Assembly: GCA_018701215.1 (NCBI GenBank)
Contig: JABIWH010000040.1
Span: 1 to 64,000, forward strand
Direction: 5' to 3'
From: Rhodospirillaceae bacterium
GTDB lineage: Bacteria > Pseudomonadota > Alphaproteobacteria > GCA-2731375
DNA length: 64,000 nucleotides
Under the pieces are notes generated by a model that was given only the letters and a program-made list of their open reading frames with translations, was not told where the DNA came from and searched no databases. Every line of letters begins with the position of its first letter. Position 1 is the stretch's first letter. The position numbers were made by a program, and so were the translations under genes. Positions 1-9,097 of this stretch are shown here, piece after piece.

Positions 1-1
1 C

Positions 2-79
2 AAAGTTTGTGAGGGCCGCACGCCCATGCAGACCCTCGTGGACGGCAAACGTATCTGGAAGGAAAAGTTCATAGGCTAA
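2..79 (+). CDS. C-terminal end of an insertion-sequence transposase (partial)
   Basis: The reading frame is open from the left edge of the window and stops with TAA at 77-79. Only 25 residues are visible, including GRTPMQTLVDGKRIWKEKF. This resembles the C-terminal tail of DDE integrase-core transposases of the IS3/IS481 type, where a G-x-T-P-x-Q motif precedes the end of the protein. The catalytic core lies outside the window, so it cannot be seen whether the element is intact. The family assignment comes from this short tail only. The inverted repeat just downstream (87-121) would fit the end of the element. Confidence 0.5.
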   Translation, partial: KVCEGRTPMQTLVDGKRIWKEKFIG

Positions 80-86
80 ATCTGAC

Positions 87-121
87 CTGACAGCCACCGC
101 CTCAAATCCGGTAACTGTCAG
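87..121. repeat. Inverted repeat after the transposase, possible IS end or terminator
   Basis: CTGACAG at 87-93 is the reverse complement of CTGTCAG at 115-121, giving a 7-bp stem with a 21-nt spacer, starting 8 bases after the transposase stop. It may belong to the right end of the IS or act as a weak terminator. No target-site duplication can be defined because the left end of the element is outside the window. Confidence 0.35.
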
Positions 122-208
122 ATCAAGTCGCGATCACTACAAATAAACGACAACCCCGTCTCATTTACAGTGCAAATGGTTCAGATTGAAAACAGTTCAG
201 TTGAACGA

Positions 209-1492
209 TCATCGTTTGTACTCGTTCAGACGCTTGATGAACTTCTGCTTGGTTCCTGCGCCATCATCGCCATTGTAGTGATCTTTCCAATATTCGGCTT
301 GACCCGCGATGTCCTGCGGAATGCGCTTTTTCAGGCGAAGCAAATACAAGCGAGCGGCAAGGCGCGACAAAAGAGGACTTGTACGCAGCTCCTCCCAGGT
401 CACGCTGTTCCAGTCGCGGTTGATGCGCCGACTGACGATCTCCCGCTGCTGCTTGAGCCCTGATTGCTTCTGAGTTTCTAGAAACGCGCCCTTATCCACT
501 TGAAAGACGCCGCCGTGATATCCTGGTCGTGCCGTATCGGGATGGCGTCCCTCCTGGCTCTCAGCTATCGCGATGCGTTTCATGAGCCCATTCGAAGGAA
601 AAAGCTCGTCGAGAACGCCGATGACATAATCCATTTCCCATGAGTCCGGTGTCGTATAGGGCCTCGTATCAACCGGCGGCAGATCGCGGTGTCTTGGGTG
701 CGGAGTTGGTTCGCCGGGCGGGGGTGTCTCGCTCGAGAATGTTGGCTCTTGTGCATCGGTCATCAATTCACCGCTATTGGCATATTGGCGACCAGTATTC
801 TTGTTCTTGAAGTCTTGATACGGCGTCAAGGAAATCGCACCCGCAAGGTTCCGCTGGTTTTTCCTTTCTTCCTCCGTCAGGTCCCAGTGATCGATAGCCG
901 TCATCCTGGGCGCCGGCAACCAGGGCTGCAATGCCGCATTCAGAGGCGCGGCGATGGCCTTTCGGGCCTCGGGTGTGCCGTGGAAGAAGCTGGCGGTCTC
1001 CCCGGGCGTCAGGTTGCCCATATCATCGTAGGAGCCACCAAATTTCGGGCCGTTGCTGGCGGTCTTATAATCGCCAATTTTCTCCGCCGCCTCTCGTTGC
1101 GCGGCCCGCTGGGAGTTGGTGGCCTTGGCTTCCCAGTCCAGGGCGGTGTTGACGCCCTGCTTGGTCCGGTCCTTGTCGGCCTGGCTGCCGCCATTGTATT
1201 TCCGGGCCAATTCATGGGAGGTGCCGTAATCCCGCGACACCTTCTCGAACAGATCATCATCGTCCACGGCGAGGCCCTGAAAGTGCATAGTATCGTCGAC
1301 ATATTTGAACAAATCCGGCGCCCGTGTCCGCTCGCGGCGCCGGATGCTCAGGTCGGATATATCGTTGCTGGGATCTTTGGCGGAGATCGCCGCCTTGCGG
1401 TTGTTGACCTGCATCAAGAAGTCGTCGTCGAACGGGTCGTCGTCGCCGTCGGGGTGTGGTTGATAGGTATAGTCGGTGCTGAATATGGACAT
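209..1492 (-). CDS. Orphan protein with lysozyme/transglycosylase-like C-terminal domain
   Basis: A 427-residue protein that I do not recognise as a named family. The N-terminal two thirds are rich in Asp, Lys and Pro and look poorly structured. The stretch at about 245-280 is proline-rich. The C-terminal ~135 residues resemble a lytic transglycosylase or phage-type lysozyme fold: IAIAESQEG (Glu311-Ser312, with Glu as the expected catalytic acid), a GGVFQVD segment at 327-333 that matches the usual G-x-x-Q-[IV] stretch, and a late YWKDHYN motif. There is no signal peptide, so export would need a phage lysis, tail-associated or secretion-system route. The ATG is preceded by AAAGGA about 12 bases upstream. 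It lies alone beside an IS end, which suggests an acquired gene. The enzymatic call is inference from motifs. Confidence 0.6.
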   Translation of the reverse strand: MSIFSTDYTYQPHPDGDDDPFDDDFLMQVNNRKAAISAKDPSNDISDLSIRRRERTRAPDLFKYVDDTMHFQGLAVDDDDLFEKVSRDYGTSHELARKYNGGSQADKDRTKQGVNTALDWEAKATNSQRAAQREAAEKIGDYKTASNGPKFGGSYDDMGNLTPGETASFFHGTPEARKAIAAPLNAALQPWLPAPRMTAIDHWDLTEEERKNQRNLAGAISLTPYQDFKNKNTGRQYANSGELMTDAQEPTFSSETPPPGEPTPHPRHRDLPPVDTRPYTTPDSWEMDYVIGVLDELFPSNGLMKRIAIAESQEGRHPDTARPGYHGGVFQVDKGAFLETQKQSGLKQQREIVSRRINRDWNSVTWEELRTSPLLSRLAARLYLLRLKKRIPQDIAGQAEYWKDHYNGDDGAGTKQKFIKRLNEYKR

Positions 1493-1550
1493 TGGTCATG
1501 CCATCCTTTGTTTCTTAGTGAGTGATTGCCGGGGCACGGGCCGAAAATGA

Positions 1551-1587
1551 AACAGGGTCCGGAGCGGTTACCCGTCCGGACCCTGTT
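1551..1587. other. Perfect 13-bp hairpin in a 355-bp intergenic region
   Basis: AACAGGGTCCGGA (1551-1563) and TCCGGACCCTGTT (1575-1587) form a perfect 13-bp stem with an 11-nt loop. It sits between the divergently oriented lysozyme-like gene and the first DUF2336 gene. No U-tract follows on either strand, so it is not a classical terminator. It could be a leader structure or an operator. A weaker GCGCTT/AAGCGC hairpin lies just downstream (about 1605-1626). I see no convincing gene in 1493-1847. Confidence 0.5.
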
Positions 1588-1847
1588 CTCAATGCTCCAA
1601 CTCAGCGCTTCGGCATAAAAAAAGCGCCCTGCAATGCCGTGTCCACAAAAGAAACAGGTGGAGTCAGGCAGGCTAAAAGGCGCTTGTTTGACTGAAATTG
1701 GCGGCTTTCGGACGCGCAAATTTCAGTGTATTAATAATACGTTATGTACGTTTAAATTGCAAGCAAAATGCCCCTCCCATGTGCCGGGATACGAAGCGCC
1801 GGCCATTAACAGGGCTTTAACGCACGCCCGATAAACTTCGTCGCGTC

Positions 1848-3164
1848 ATGCTGAAAAATCTGTTGAAACGCAGAAATGCGCCATCGGCGCCCGCGCTGCT
1901 GCCTGTGCCAGCCGCAGGGTCCAGTCCGGGCACGGATGTGGTGCCTGTTGGCAGTACGGATTACGCGGCCCAGAAAGACCTGTTGGCCGGCGCCGATTTG
2001 GCCGCGCGGCTGCGACTGGCCCAGGCGCATGATACCCGGCCCGAAATTCTGTATTTTCTGGCCGGCGATGAAGCCTCCGAAGTGCGCCAGGCGGTGGCGG
2101 CCAATCCGGCCACGCCGGTTCAGGCGGATGAGCTGCTGGTGGATGATGCCGACGAGGAAGTGCGCGGCGACCTGGCCCTGAAAATTGCCCGCCTGCTGCC
2201 CGATATGTCCCATGACGAGCAGGAAAAGGTACAAGAGCTGACCTTCGAGATGCTGCGCCGGCTGGCCTCCGATCAGCTACCCCGTGTACGCGCCCTGTTG
2301 GCCGAGGAACTGAAAAGCAGCCGTCATGTGCCGGTTTCGATCGTGCGGCAGTTGGCCCTGGATGTCGCGGTCATCGTCTCCACCCCAGTGCTGGAATACT
2401 CGCCGCTGTTGAACGATGCGGATCTTTTGGAAGTGATCGCGGCGGGCTGTGCCGAGGAAGCGCTGTGCGCCATCTCCCGCCGCGCCGGGGTCTCCGAGGA
2501 TGTTTCCGATGCGGTGGTGGCGACGCTGGATGTGCCGGCGGTGGCGACCCTGCTGGCCAACAAGAAAGCCTCGGTGCGCGAAGCGGCCTTGGACAAGATC
2601 GCGGAAAACGCCGCTGATGTGCAAAGCTGGCACGAGCCCCTGGTAATGCGCCCGGAACTCTCCATCCGCGCGGTGCGCCGGGTGGCCGGCTTCGTTGCCT
2701 CCTCATTGCTGGAGGTCCTGGCCGACCGCAATGATCTGGACCAAGAGACCACGCGCTTTCTGACGAAACGCCTGAAAGCCCGGATCGCGGAAGCGGAAGG
2801 CAACCTGCAGGCCGAGGAACAGGAGCAGGTTCTGGTGCTGGATCAGCGCATGCTGCTGGATGATGAGGCCATGGATCAGGCGATCCAGAGCGGGCGCAAT
2901 GACTTCGTTCTGGAAGCTTTGGCCCTGCGCTCCGAGGTGGCTCCGGATCTGGTCCGCAAAATCATAAAATCCAGCTCGGCCAAGGCGATCACGTCCCTGG
3001 CCTGGAAGGCTAATCTGTCCATGCGTACGGCGATCCAGGTGCAAAGCCGGGTTGCCCGTATTCCGCCGAAAAAACTTCTGAATGCCCGCCATGGCACGGA
3101 TTTTCCCATGTCGCCGGAGGAAATGGTGGAACATCTACGAAAAGCCGGCCGAATGGCGGGCTAG
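1848..3164 (+). CDS. DUF2336 domain protein (first copy)
   Basis: This 438-residue protein belongs to the DUF2336 family, helical-repeat (HEAT-like) proteins found mainly in alphaproteobacteria. The signature is DTRPEILYFLAGDEASEVR at about residues 62-80, followed by a run of paired helices with repeated EVR, DEVR and VREAA segments typical of HEAT repeats. A C-terminal module with AWKANLSMRTA is shared with the paralogue at 5098. There is no signal peptide or membrane segment, so it is probably a cytoplasmic scaffold. It is the first gene of a three-gene set with a diguanylate cyclase and the second DUF2336 gene. The molecular function of the family is not established. A role as partner of the cyclase is inference from gene order. 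Confidence 0.85.
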   Translation: MLKNLLKRRNAPSAPALLPVPAAGSSPGTDVVPVGSTDYAAQKDLLAGADLAARLRLAQAHDTRPEILYFLAGDEASEVRQAVAANPATPVQADELLVDDADEEVRGDLALKIARLLPDMSHDEQEKVQELTFEMLRRLASDQLPRVRALLAEELKSSRHVPVSIVRQLALDVAVIVSTPVLEYSPLLNDADLLEVIAAGCAEEALCAISRRAGVSEDVSDAVVATLDVPAVATLLANKKASVREAALDKIAENAADVQSWHEPLVMRPELSIRAVRRVAGFVASSLLEVLADRNDLDQETTRFLTKRLKARIAEAEGNLQAEEQEQVLVLDQRMLLDDEAMDQAIQSGRNDFVLEALALRSEVAPDLVRKIIKSSSAKAITSLAWKANLSMRTAIQVQSRVARIPPKKLLNARHGTDFPMSPEEMVEHLRKAGRMAG

Positions 3165-3292
3165 GCGGGACGACGGTTCCGGGGCGGTTACCCGGCAGTT
3201 AACCGGCAATTAATGTGCCGTTAAGAGGCCTCGGATAGGCTGTGAGTTTGAGATTGAGTTTGAATTTGGCAAGGTAGAGAAAAGCAGGCAAC

Positions 3293-5104
3293 GTGGCTCA
3301 TATCCCATTTCAAAGCGCCCTGTTGGGCGGCGGCGGTCCTGGACAAACCGCAGCAAAACCCGGTGGCGCGCAGCCATGGATGATGCCGACAGGCGAACTG
3401 CTGGCGGACTATTCCGGCCCGGCGGTGCTGTTCGATGGTGCCGGCACGGTGCTGGCGGCCAATAAACTTGCGGATCCCATCGTAGCGGCTCTGCGCGGTC
3501 CCCTGGGCGGTGAACTCCGCGCCATGCTGGACGAAGTGCTGAGCGACGGCGGCATGCCTTCCAAGCGTCTGCAATTGCCCATTCCCACCGGACAGGGCGT
3601 TTTCGATATCACCTTGTTGCGGGAAGAAAATACAGCTGGCGATGGGGCCGAAGAAACAGGCCGGGTTCTGTTGCTGGCGCGGGACAGTACCTTCGATGTG
3701 AATTTCAGCCGTGCCCTGGTCGCATCCCGGCAATTGTTCAAGGATTTGGTATCCTGTTCGGCGGATTTTTCCTGGGAGACGGACACGGACGGCTGTTTTA
3801 CCTTCATCTCCGGACGGGGCCTGTTGGGTTATAGCTCGGACGAACTGGACGGGCGTCCGGCGCGGGAGCTGCTGGCCGATGCCGATCCCGATCAGAATGA
3901 TATGGATGACACGGGAGCAAACCCGTTTGAAAGCCTCAACGCCATGGACGAGGTGGAATGCTGGTTGCTGGACCGGAACGGCGCGCGGGCCTGCGTGCGC
4001 ACCTCTTGTCTGCCGGTATTTGACGAAGCGGGCACCCCGCAAGGGGTGCGCGGTGTCTGCAGTGATATTACCGAGGACAAGATGCGCCAGGCCGCCCTGA
4101 ACCGGGCCCAGGAGCGGGAGCGGTTAAGCCGCTCCATCGTTGATTCGATCCGCGACGCCCTGACGCCAGAGGAAATGTTCGCCGCTGCCGCCGCCGCTAT
4201 TATCGAGGCCACCGGCGCCAGCCATACCTGGATCCTGCGTGAGGATAAGACCGACGGCCTGCACCAGGCAGCGGGTCATATGGTATCTGGTGGACAGGAC
4301 ATTGATATCCGGGCGGCGGCCGCGCAAGCCTTCGCCGGCGACCCTGACCGGGTCGAGCGGATCGAACAGGACGGCCATCAGATATTGTTGGTGCCCTGTC
4401 ATTTTCACCACCATCCCAAGGGCGTCCTTGCCGTCGCCCTGGATGATGCCGGTGCCTTGGAAGAGGCGGCGGCCACGCTGTTGGATATCGCCTCGCAATT
4501 GGGCATTGCCATGGCCCAAGCGGATATTCAGGACCGTTTGGAGCAACTCTCAAGCGTCGATGAATTGACCGGTTTGCTAAACCGCCGCGGCTTCCACGAA
4601 AGCGTCGCCAAGCGTGTGGCCCAGCATCGGCGGCAGCATCGATTTGGCGCCTTGCTGTTTATTGATCTCGACTATTTCAAATCGGTCAATGATACCCACG
4701 GCCATCAGACCGGCGATGCCGCGTTGGTGGCGGTGGCCGAGATATTGAGCCATCGCGATGGCCGGCAGAGCGACATATCCGGCCGCCTGGGCGGGGATGA
4801 GTTTGTCATGTGGCTGGAAGAGACCGGCGCCGCGGGCGCTTACCACAAGGCAGAGGAATTGCTGGCCTATACCGCCGAGCTGCACCGGTTCTCCGGCGAT
4901 GCGGCGCATCCGCTGTCTTTTTCCATCGGCATTGCCATGGTTGATCCCGAATTCGATGATGATCTGGAAACACTGTTCAATATGGCGGATCAAGCCTTGT
5001 ATCAGGCCAAACGGGAAGGGCGGGGCCGGGCAATTCTGGCCGAACGGGACAGCGCTGATGGCCGCAATGGTACCTATCTAGAGGAGGCGCTTTTACAATG
5101 CTGA
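3293..5104 (+). CDS. PAS-GAF-GGDEF diguanylate cyclase
   Basis: This 603-residue protein would make cyclic di-GMP from two GTP. Order of domains: a PAS-like region near residues 30-120, a clear PAS domain at about 150-265 (CSADFSWETDTDG, then GYSSDELDGR), a GAF-like domain at about 285-415, and a GGDEF domain from about 418 (DELTGLLNRRGF) to 590. The active-site motif is intact (RLGGDEF near residue 500). The inhibitory I-site is also present: RQSD at the canonical distance upstream, so product feedback inhibition is expected. There is no EAL domain and no membrane segment, so the sensing is cytoplasmic. The start is GTG at 3293. The stop overlaps the ATG of the next gene by 7 bases, so the two are probably translationally coupled. 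The ligands of the PAS and GAF domains are unknown. Confidence 0.9.
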   Translation: MAHIPFQSALLGGGGPGQTAAKPGGAQPWMMPTGELLADYSGPAVLFDGAGTVLAANKLADPIVAALRGPLGGELRAMLDEVLSDGGMPSKRLQLPIPTGQGVFDITLLREENTAGDGAEETGRVLLLARDSTFDVNFSRALVASRQLFKDLVSCSADFSWETDTDGCFTFISGRGLLGYSSDELDGRPARELLADADPDQNDMDDTGANPFESLNAMDEVECWLLDRNGARACVRTSCLPVFDEAGTPQGVRGVCSDITEDKMRQAALNRAQERERLSRSIVDSIRDALTPEEMFAAAAAAIIEATGASHTWILREDKTDGLHQAAGHMVSGGQDIDIRAAAAQAFAGDPDRVERIEQDGHQILLVPCHFHHHPKGVLAVALDDAGALEEAAATLLDIASQLGIAMAQADIQDRLEQLSSVDELTGLLNRRGFHESVAKRVAQHRRQHRFGALLFIDLDYFKSVNDTHGHQTGDAALVAVAEILSHRDGRQSDISGRLGGDEFVMWLEETGAAGAYHKAEELLAYTAELHRFSGDAAHPLSFSIGIAMVDPEFDDDLETLFNMADQALYQAKREGRGRAILAERDSADGRNGTYLEEALLQC

Positions 5105-6390
5105 AGGCCTTGCTTAAACGGATTTCAAAGCCAAAAAGCTACGAGGACCAGCGCGGCAGCCTGGAAACCGAGAATACCAAAGAACGCCTTCGTCTGGCCA
5201 AACGCGAGGATACCCGGCCCGAGATTCTGTATTATCTGGCCGACGACGACATGCCCGAAGTGCGCCGGGCCATCGCATCGAACCGGTCCACCCCGCTTCA
5301 GGCGGACGCCAAATTGGCCCAGGATGGTGATGATGAAGTGCGCTATCAAATGGCTGGCAAGATCGGCCGCCTGGTACCCGGAATGCCGGCGGATCAGCGG
5401 GAAAAGGCCGAGGAACTGGCCTTCAGCGTTTTACGCGATCTGGCCGCCGATCAATTGCCCCGGATCAGGTCCGTCGTCTCGGAACACCTAAAATACGCTG
5501 ACAACGTGCCCAAAGATATTGTCCTGCAATTGGCCAGGGACCTGGAGGACATCGTTGCCGCGCCGGTGCTGCAGTTCTCGCCCTTGCTGGAAGATCAGGA
5601 CCTGCTGGAAATTATTGATGCCGGCCGGGAATCCGGTGCCTTGACAGCCATTGCCCGGCGCCGGGCTCTGAGCGGCGATGTGGCCGATGCGGTGGGCCGC
5701 ACCCTCGACCCCAAGGCGGTCGGCGCCCTGCTGGCCAATGACAGCGCCCAGATGCGTGAAGATACCTTGGACTGGATCATCGACAACGCCGCCCCGGTCG
5801 AACCTTGGCACAAGCCGTTGGTCACATGGCCCAGCCTGTCCGACAGCGCCGTCCGCCGCCTGGCCGGCTTTGTCGCCACCTCGTTGGTGGAAACCCTGTG
5901 CGACCGCAACGACATTGATGCCGGCACGGCATTGGAATTGTCCAAGGCGGTAAAGCGGGAAATCGACCCCGAGTCCATGGGTCTTGCCAAACCGGAGCCC
6001 GCCTCCGAGGCCGCGCCTGAGCCGAAACCTGCAGCGCCGCAGAACAAGAATGGCGGCAAGGACGGGGCGTCTGAATTGTTCAAGAACGGCGGCCTGGATG
6101 ATGATGCCCTCCAAGACGCCATCGGCGAAGGCGACCGCGATTTTGTCGTGCAAGCACTGGTCCTGACAAGCGGTCTGTCGGGCGAGATCGTGAACCGTGT
6201 GCTGAATACCGCGAAACCGAAAAAGGTCACGGCGCTGGCCTGGAAAGCGGATTTCTCCATGCGCACGGCCATGCAGCTGCAACTGCGTATCGCCCGCGTC
6301 CGGCCCCAGGATATCCTGAATGCCCGCGACGGCATCGACTACCCCCTGACTGAGGCCGAATTGCAACGGGAAGTGGGTAAGTTCAAGTAG
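5098..6390 (+). CDS. DUF2336 domain protein (second copy)
   Basis: A 430-residue paralogue of the protein at 1848. It shares the DTRPEILYYLADDDMPEVR signature near residue 38 and the C-terminal AWKADFSMRTAMQLQLRIAR block. An Ala/Pro/Lys-rich linker at about 298-320 separates the HEAT-like part from the C-terminal module; in the first copy this linker is shorter and Glu-rich. The ATG at 5098 overlaps the stop of the diguanylate cyclase, and GAGGAGG at about 5082-5088 is a good ribosome-binding site. It is probably cytoplasmic. Two paralogues around one cyclase suggest duplication or a hetero-oligomer, which is inference. Confidence 0.85.
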   Translation: MLKALLKRISKPKSYEDQRGSLETENTKERLRLAKREDTRPEILYYLADDDMPEVRRAIASNRSTPLQADAKLAQDGDDEVRYQMAGKIGRLVPGMPADQREKAEELAFSVLRDLAADQLPRIRSVVSEHLKYADNVPKDIVLQLARDLEDIVAAPVLQFSPLLEDQDLLEIIDAGRESGALTAIARRRALSGDVADAVGRTLDPKAVGALLANDSAQMREDTLDWIIDNAAPVEPWHKPLVTWPSLSDSAVRRLAGFVATSLVETLCDRNDIDAGTALELSKAVKREIDPESMGLAKPEPASEAAPEPKPAAPQNKNGGKDGASELFKNGGLDDDALQDAIGEGDRDFVVQALVLTSGLSGEIVNRVLNTAKPKKVTALAWKADFSMRTAMQLQLRIARVRPQDILNARDGIDYPLTEAELQREVGKFK

Positions 6391-6404
6391 ACGGGTAAAT
6401 CGTC

Positions 6405-7853
6405 CTACCCACGCCAGAAGGTGCGGGAAAACAGCACCATCACGGTTAGCAGTTCCAGCCGCCCCAGCAGCATGCCCGCCGCCAATAGCCATTTCGCCAG
6501 ATCGGGCAGCGGCGCGAAGGTGCCCGAGGGGCCGATCACATCGCCCAGGCCTGGACCCACATTGGCAATGGCGGTGCCGGCGCCTGATACAGCCGTCAGG
6601 AAGTCCAGGCCCAGCAGGCTCAACGCCACCGCCAGCACGGCAAAGCTAAGGGCGAAGAGAAAGAAGAAACTCATTACCGAATCCATCACCGAATCCGGGA
6701 TTGGCCGGCGGTTGAAGTTGGCGACAAAAACGCCATGCGGCTGCAACAGCCGGCCCATTTGGGTGCGGGCGGCGGCGTAGAGCACCTGAAAACGAAAGAT
6801 CTTGATGCCGCACGACGTCGATCCCGCACAGCCGCCGATGAACATCACAAAGAAAAATAGCACTACCGCGAAACCGCCCCATTGGCCGTAGTCATCGGTG
6901 GCATAGCCGGTGCCGGTCAGGATCGAGGTCACGTTGAAAGCCGTGAACCGCACCGCCCGGCCCAGTTCCACATCATTGCCGCCGACCTGCCACATGGTCA
7001 TGCCGACAATGGCCACCGACAAAATGGCGAAGAACCAACGTACCTGGCTATCCCGCCACAGGGCCAAGGGGCGGCCGCGCAGGACCTGGAAGTACAGCAG
7101 GAACGGCAGGCTGCCGATGATCATGAAGGCCGTCGCGGTATAGTCGATCAGGGCGCTGTCATAGATCCCGATAGAGCTATCCGAGGTCGAAAAGCCGCCC
7201 GTCGCGATCGTCGTCATGGCGTGTGCCGCGGCCTCGAAGGCGGGCATCCCGGCGACCCAATAGAAAAGCGCGCAAATGAAGGAAAGCGCCAGATAAATGA
7301 TCGATATGGTGCCCGCGATCTGTGCCGTGCGGGGCAGTACTTTTTCAGAGGCATCCGAGCTTTCCATGCGGAACAACTGCATGCCGCCAACTTGCAGGAT
7401 GGGCAGGATGGCCACGGCGGTGACGATGATGCCAACCCCGCCCATCCACTGCAGCAAAGCGCGCCAGATCAGAATGCCCGGTGGCGCCTGTTCCAGGCCG
7501 GAAATCACCGTCGAGCCCGTGGTGGTGATGCCGGACATGGCCTCGAAAAAGGCATCGGTGTAGCTGAGATCGAGATCGGAAAAGGCAAACGGCAAGGCCG
7601 CGAAAGCTGGCGTGACGATCCACATCGAAGTGGTCAGGACAAAAGCCTGGCGCAGCTGCAAATCCTGGCCGCTGCCCCAACAGGTAATGCTAAGCGCACC
7701 GCCGACAAAGCCGGTCAGAAAGGCGGCCGCCAAAAATACCTGCCAGTCGGGGTGGCCCACACGGGCATCCAACAACGCCGGCACCAACATGGCGAGACCA
7801 AGTATCAACAGCAAGATGCCATTGACCAAGAAAACCGCCCGATATTCCCGCAC
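6405..7853 (-). CDS. trkH: Trk-type potassium transporter membrane subunit
   Basis: A 482-residue polytopic membrane protein that carries K+ through the inner membrane, normally gated by a TrkA-type regulator. All four pore-loop filter segments are recognisable: SGITTTGST near residue 109, IATGGFST near 216, ILTGTGY near 311 and NVGPGLG near 427. The length is normal for TrkH. It lies 11 bases after the stop of a CoA-transferase gene on the same strand and converges with the second DUF2336 gene, with only 14 bases between the stops. trkA is not in the window. Confidence 0.93.
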   Translation of the reverse strand: MREYRAVFLVNGILLLILGLAMLVPALLDARVGHPDWQVFLAAAFLTGFVGGALSITCWGSGQDLQLRQAFVLTTSMWIVTPAFAALPFAFSDLDLSYTDAFFEAMSGITTTGSTVISGLEQAPPGILIWRALLQWMGGVGIIVTAVAILPILQVGGMQLFRMESSDASEKVLPRTAQIAGTISIIYLALSFICALFYWVAGMPAFEAAAHAMTTIATGGFSTSDSSIGIYDSALIDYTATAFMIIGSLPFLLYFQVLRGRPLALWRDSQVRWFFAILSVAIVGMTMWQVGGNDVELGRAVRFTAFNVTSILTGTGYATDDYGQWGGFAVVLFFFVMFIGGCAGSTSCGIKIFRFQVLYAAARTQMGRLLQPHGVFVANFNRRPIPDSVMDSVMSFFFLFALSFAVLAVALSLLGLDFLTAVSGAGTAIANVGPGLGDVIGPSGTFAPLPDLAKWLLAAGMLLGRLELLTVMVLFSRTFWRG

Positions 7854-7864
7854 GGCGCCGGCCT

Positions 7865-9052
7865 CTAGTTTTCCGGGCCGAACCGAACGGCGCCCTCGGC
7901 CGCCAGGGCCTCGATTTTTGCTTTGTCGTAACCAAGACCAGTCAGAACCTGCCGGCTATGTTGGCCAAGCATTGGTGCCTGCTGGCCGGGATCGTCGGGG
8001 TCGATGGGCGCCGTGCCGGGGATCTGGGCCAGGGGTACCGAGGGCATGCCCGGCTGTGCCATCATCTGGAAGGCTTTCGTGGCGACAACATGGGGATCGG
8101 CCAGCCAATCGCCATAGTCGGCGACGGCATGGCACAGAACCCCGGCCTCCCTGAAGCGCGCGGTCCATTCCGCCGTCGTATGTTGCAGCATGATCTCCTG
8201 TACCGCCGGACCTAGGCTGTCCATATGCGCGGCGCGGCTGGCGAAATTCAGGTAACGGGGGTCATCCGCCAGGGCCGGCTGGCCCAGGGCCAGGCACAAT
8301 TGTTTATACTGCTCTTCCTTGACCAGGGTAACGGCGATAAAGCCGTCCTGCGTGCTGTAACCGCCCGCTGGTGCATTGTTCTCCGCTGGTGGGCCGCCTT
8401 CGAGGTGGTAATCCGCGATCTTGGAGGTTTGCAACGCCGCCGCCGCGGCCATTAGGCTGCAATCGATCAGGCGCCCCGCTGTTTCATCCCGGCGCGCGTA
8501 TAGCGCGGAAGACAGCGCCTGGTAGGCGTACAAAGCGGTTACGCAATCGACGATGTAATGGCCGACCCGGTGGGGAATATCGTCATTGCCATGATTGATG
8601 GACATCAGGCCGGAAAAAGCCTGCAGCACGGTGTCAGTGGCGGGCTCGCTGGCATAAGGCCCTGCCTGGCCAAAGCCGCTGATGGAGAGATAAATGACGC
8701 CGGGATTGACCAGGCGCACATCATCATAACTCAGCCCAAAGCGGGCGCAGACACCGGGGCGGAAACCCTCGATGAAAACATCGCACCGGCCCGCCAGATC
8801 ATGGGCCACGGCCTGCCCGCCGTCATTCTTCAAATCCAGAACAATGGATTTCTTGCCCCGGTTGGCGGTCATCGAAATTGTGCTCTGATCGCCATAGATC
8901 AGGCCCAGACCGCGGCCCCAATCGCCCTCGGGCGGTTCCACCTTGGTGACATCGGCGCCGTACTGGGTCAACAGCTCGGCACAATAGGGGCCGGCAAAGC
9001 CTTGGCTCAAATCCAGAACCTTCAGGCCGCTAAATGGTTTTTCATAGCTCAT
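7865..9052 (-). CDS. Class III CoA-transferase (CaiB/BaiF family)
   Basis: A 395-residue family III CoA-transferase, which moves CoA between acyl-CoA and a free carboxylic acid. The family features are visible: the N-terminal KVLDLSQGFAGPY segment, KVEPPEGDWGR, the NRGKKSIVLDLK block, and Asp197 in RLIDCSLM, which aligns with the catalytic aspartate of formyl-CoA transferase. It is of normal length and has no signal peptide. The substrate cannot be told. It lies between a radical SAM gene and trkH on the same strand, with 45 bases to the former. Confidence 0.9.
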   Translation of the reverse strand: MSYEKPFSGLKVLDLSQGFAGPYCAELLTQYGADVTKVEPPEGDWGRGLGLIYGDQSTISMTANRGKKSIVLDLKNDGGQAVAHDLAGRCDVFIEGFRPGVCARFGLSYDDVRLVNPGVIYLSISGFGQAGPYASEPATDTVLQAFSGLMSINHGNDDIPHRVGHYIVDCVTALYAYQALSSALYARRDETAGRLIDCSLMAAAAALQTSKIADYHLEGGPPAENNAPAGGYSTQDGFIAVTLVKEEQYKQLCLALGQPALADDPRYLNFASRAAHMDSLGPAVQEIMLQHTTAEWTARFREAGVLCHAVADYGDWLADPHVVATKAFQMMAQPGMPSVPLAQIPGTAPIDPDDPGQQAPMLGQHSRQVLTGLGYDKAKIEALAAEGAVRFGPEN

Positions 9053-9097
9053 GGCACGGCATCATATTCCGAACCAGGGCGTGTTAGGTAATGGTAT

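Noticed and set aside
689..1525. Plus-strand 278-codon open frame
   Set aside because: Antisense of the lysozyme-like gene with typical high-GC shadow composition and no start signal.
1634..1834. Plus-strand 66-codon ORF in the intergenic region
   Set aside because: No ribosome-binding site, atypical composition, and it overlaps hairpin-rich DNA.
6882..7868. Plus-strand 328-codon open frame opposite trkH
   Set aside because: A high-GC antisense shadow of a clear membrane transporter gene, with no known motif.
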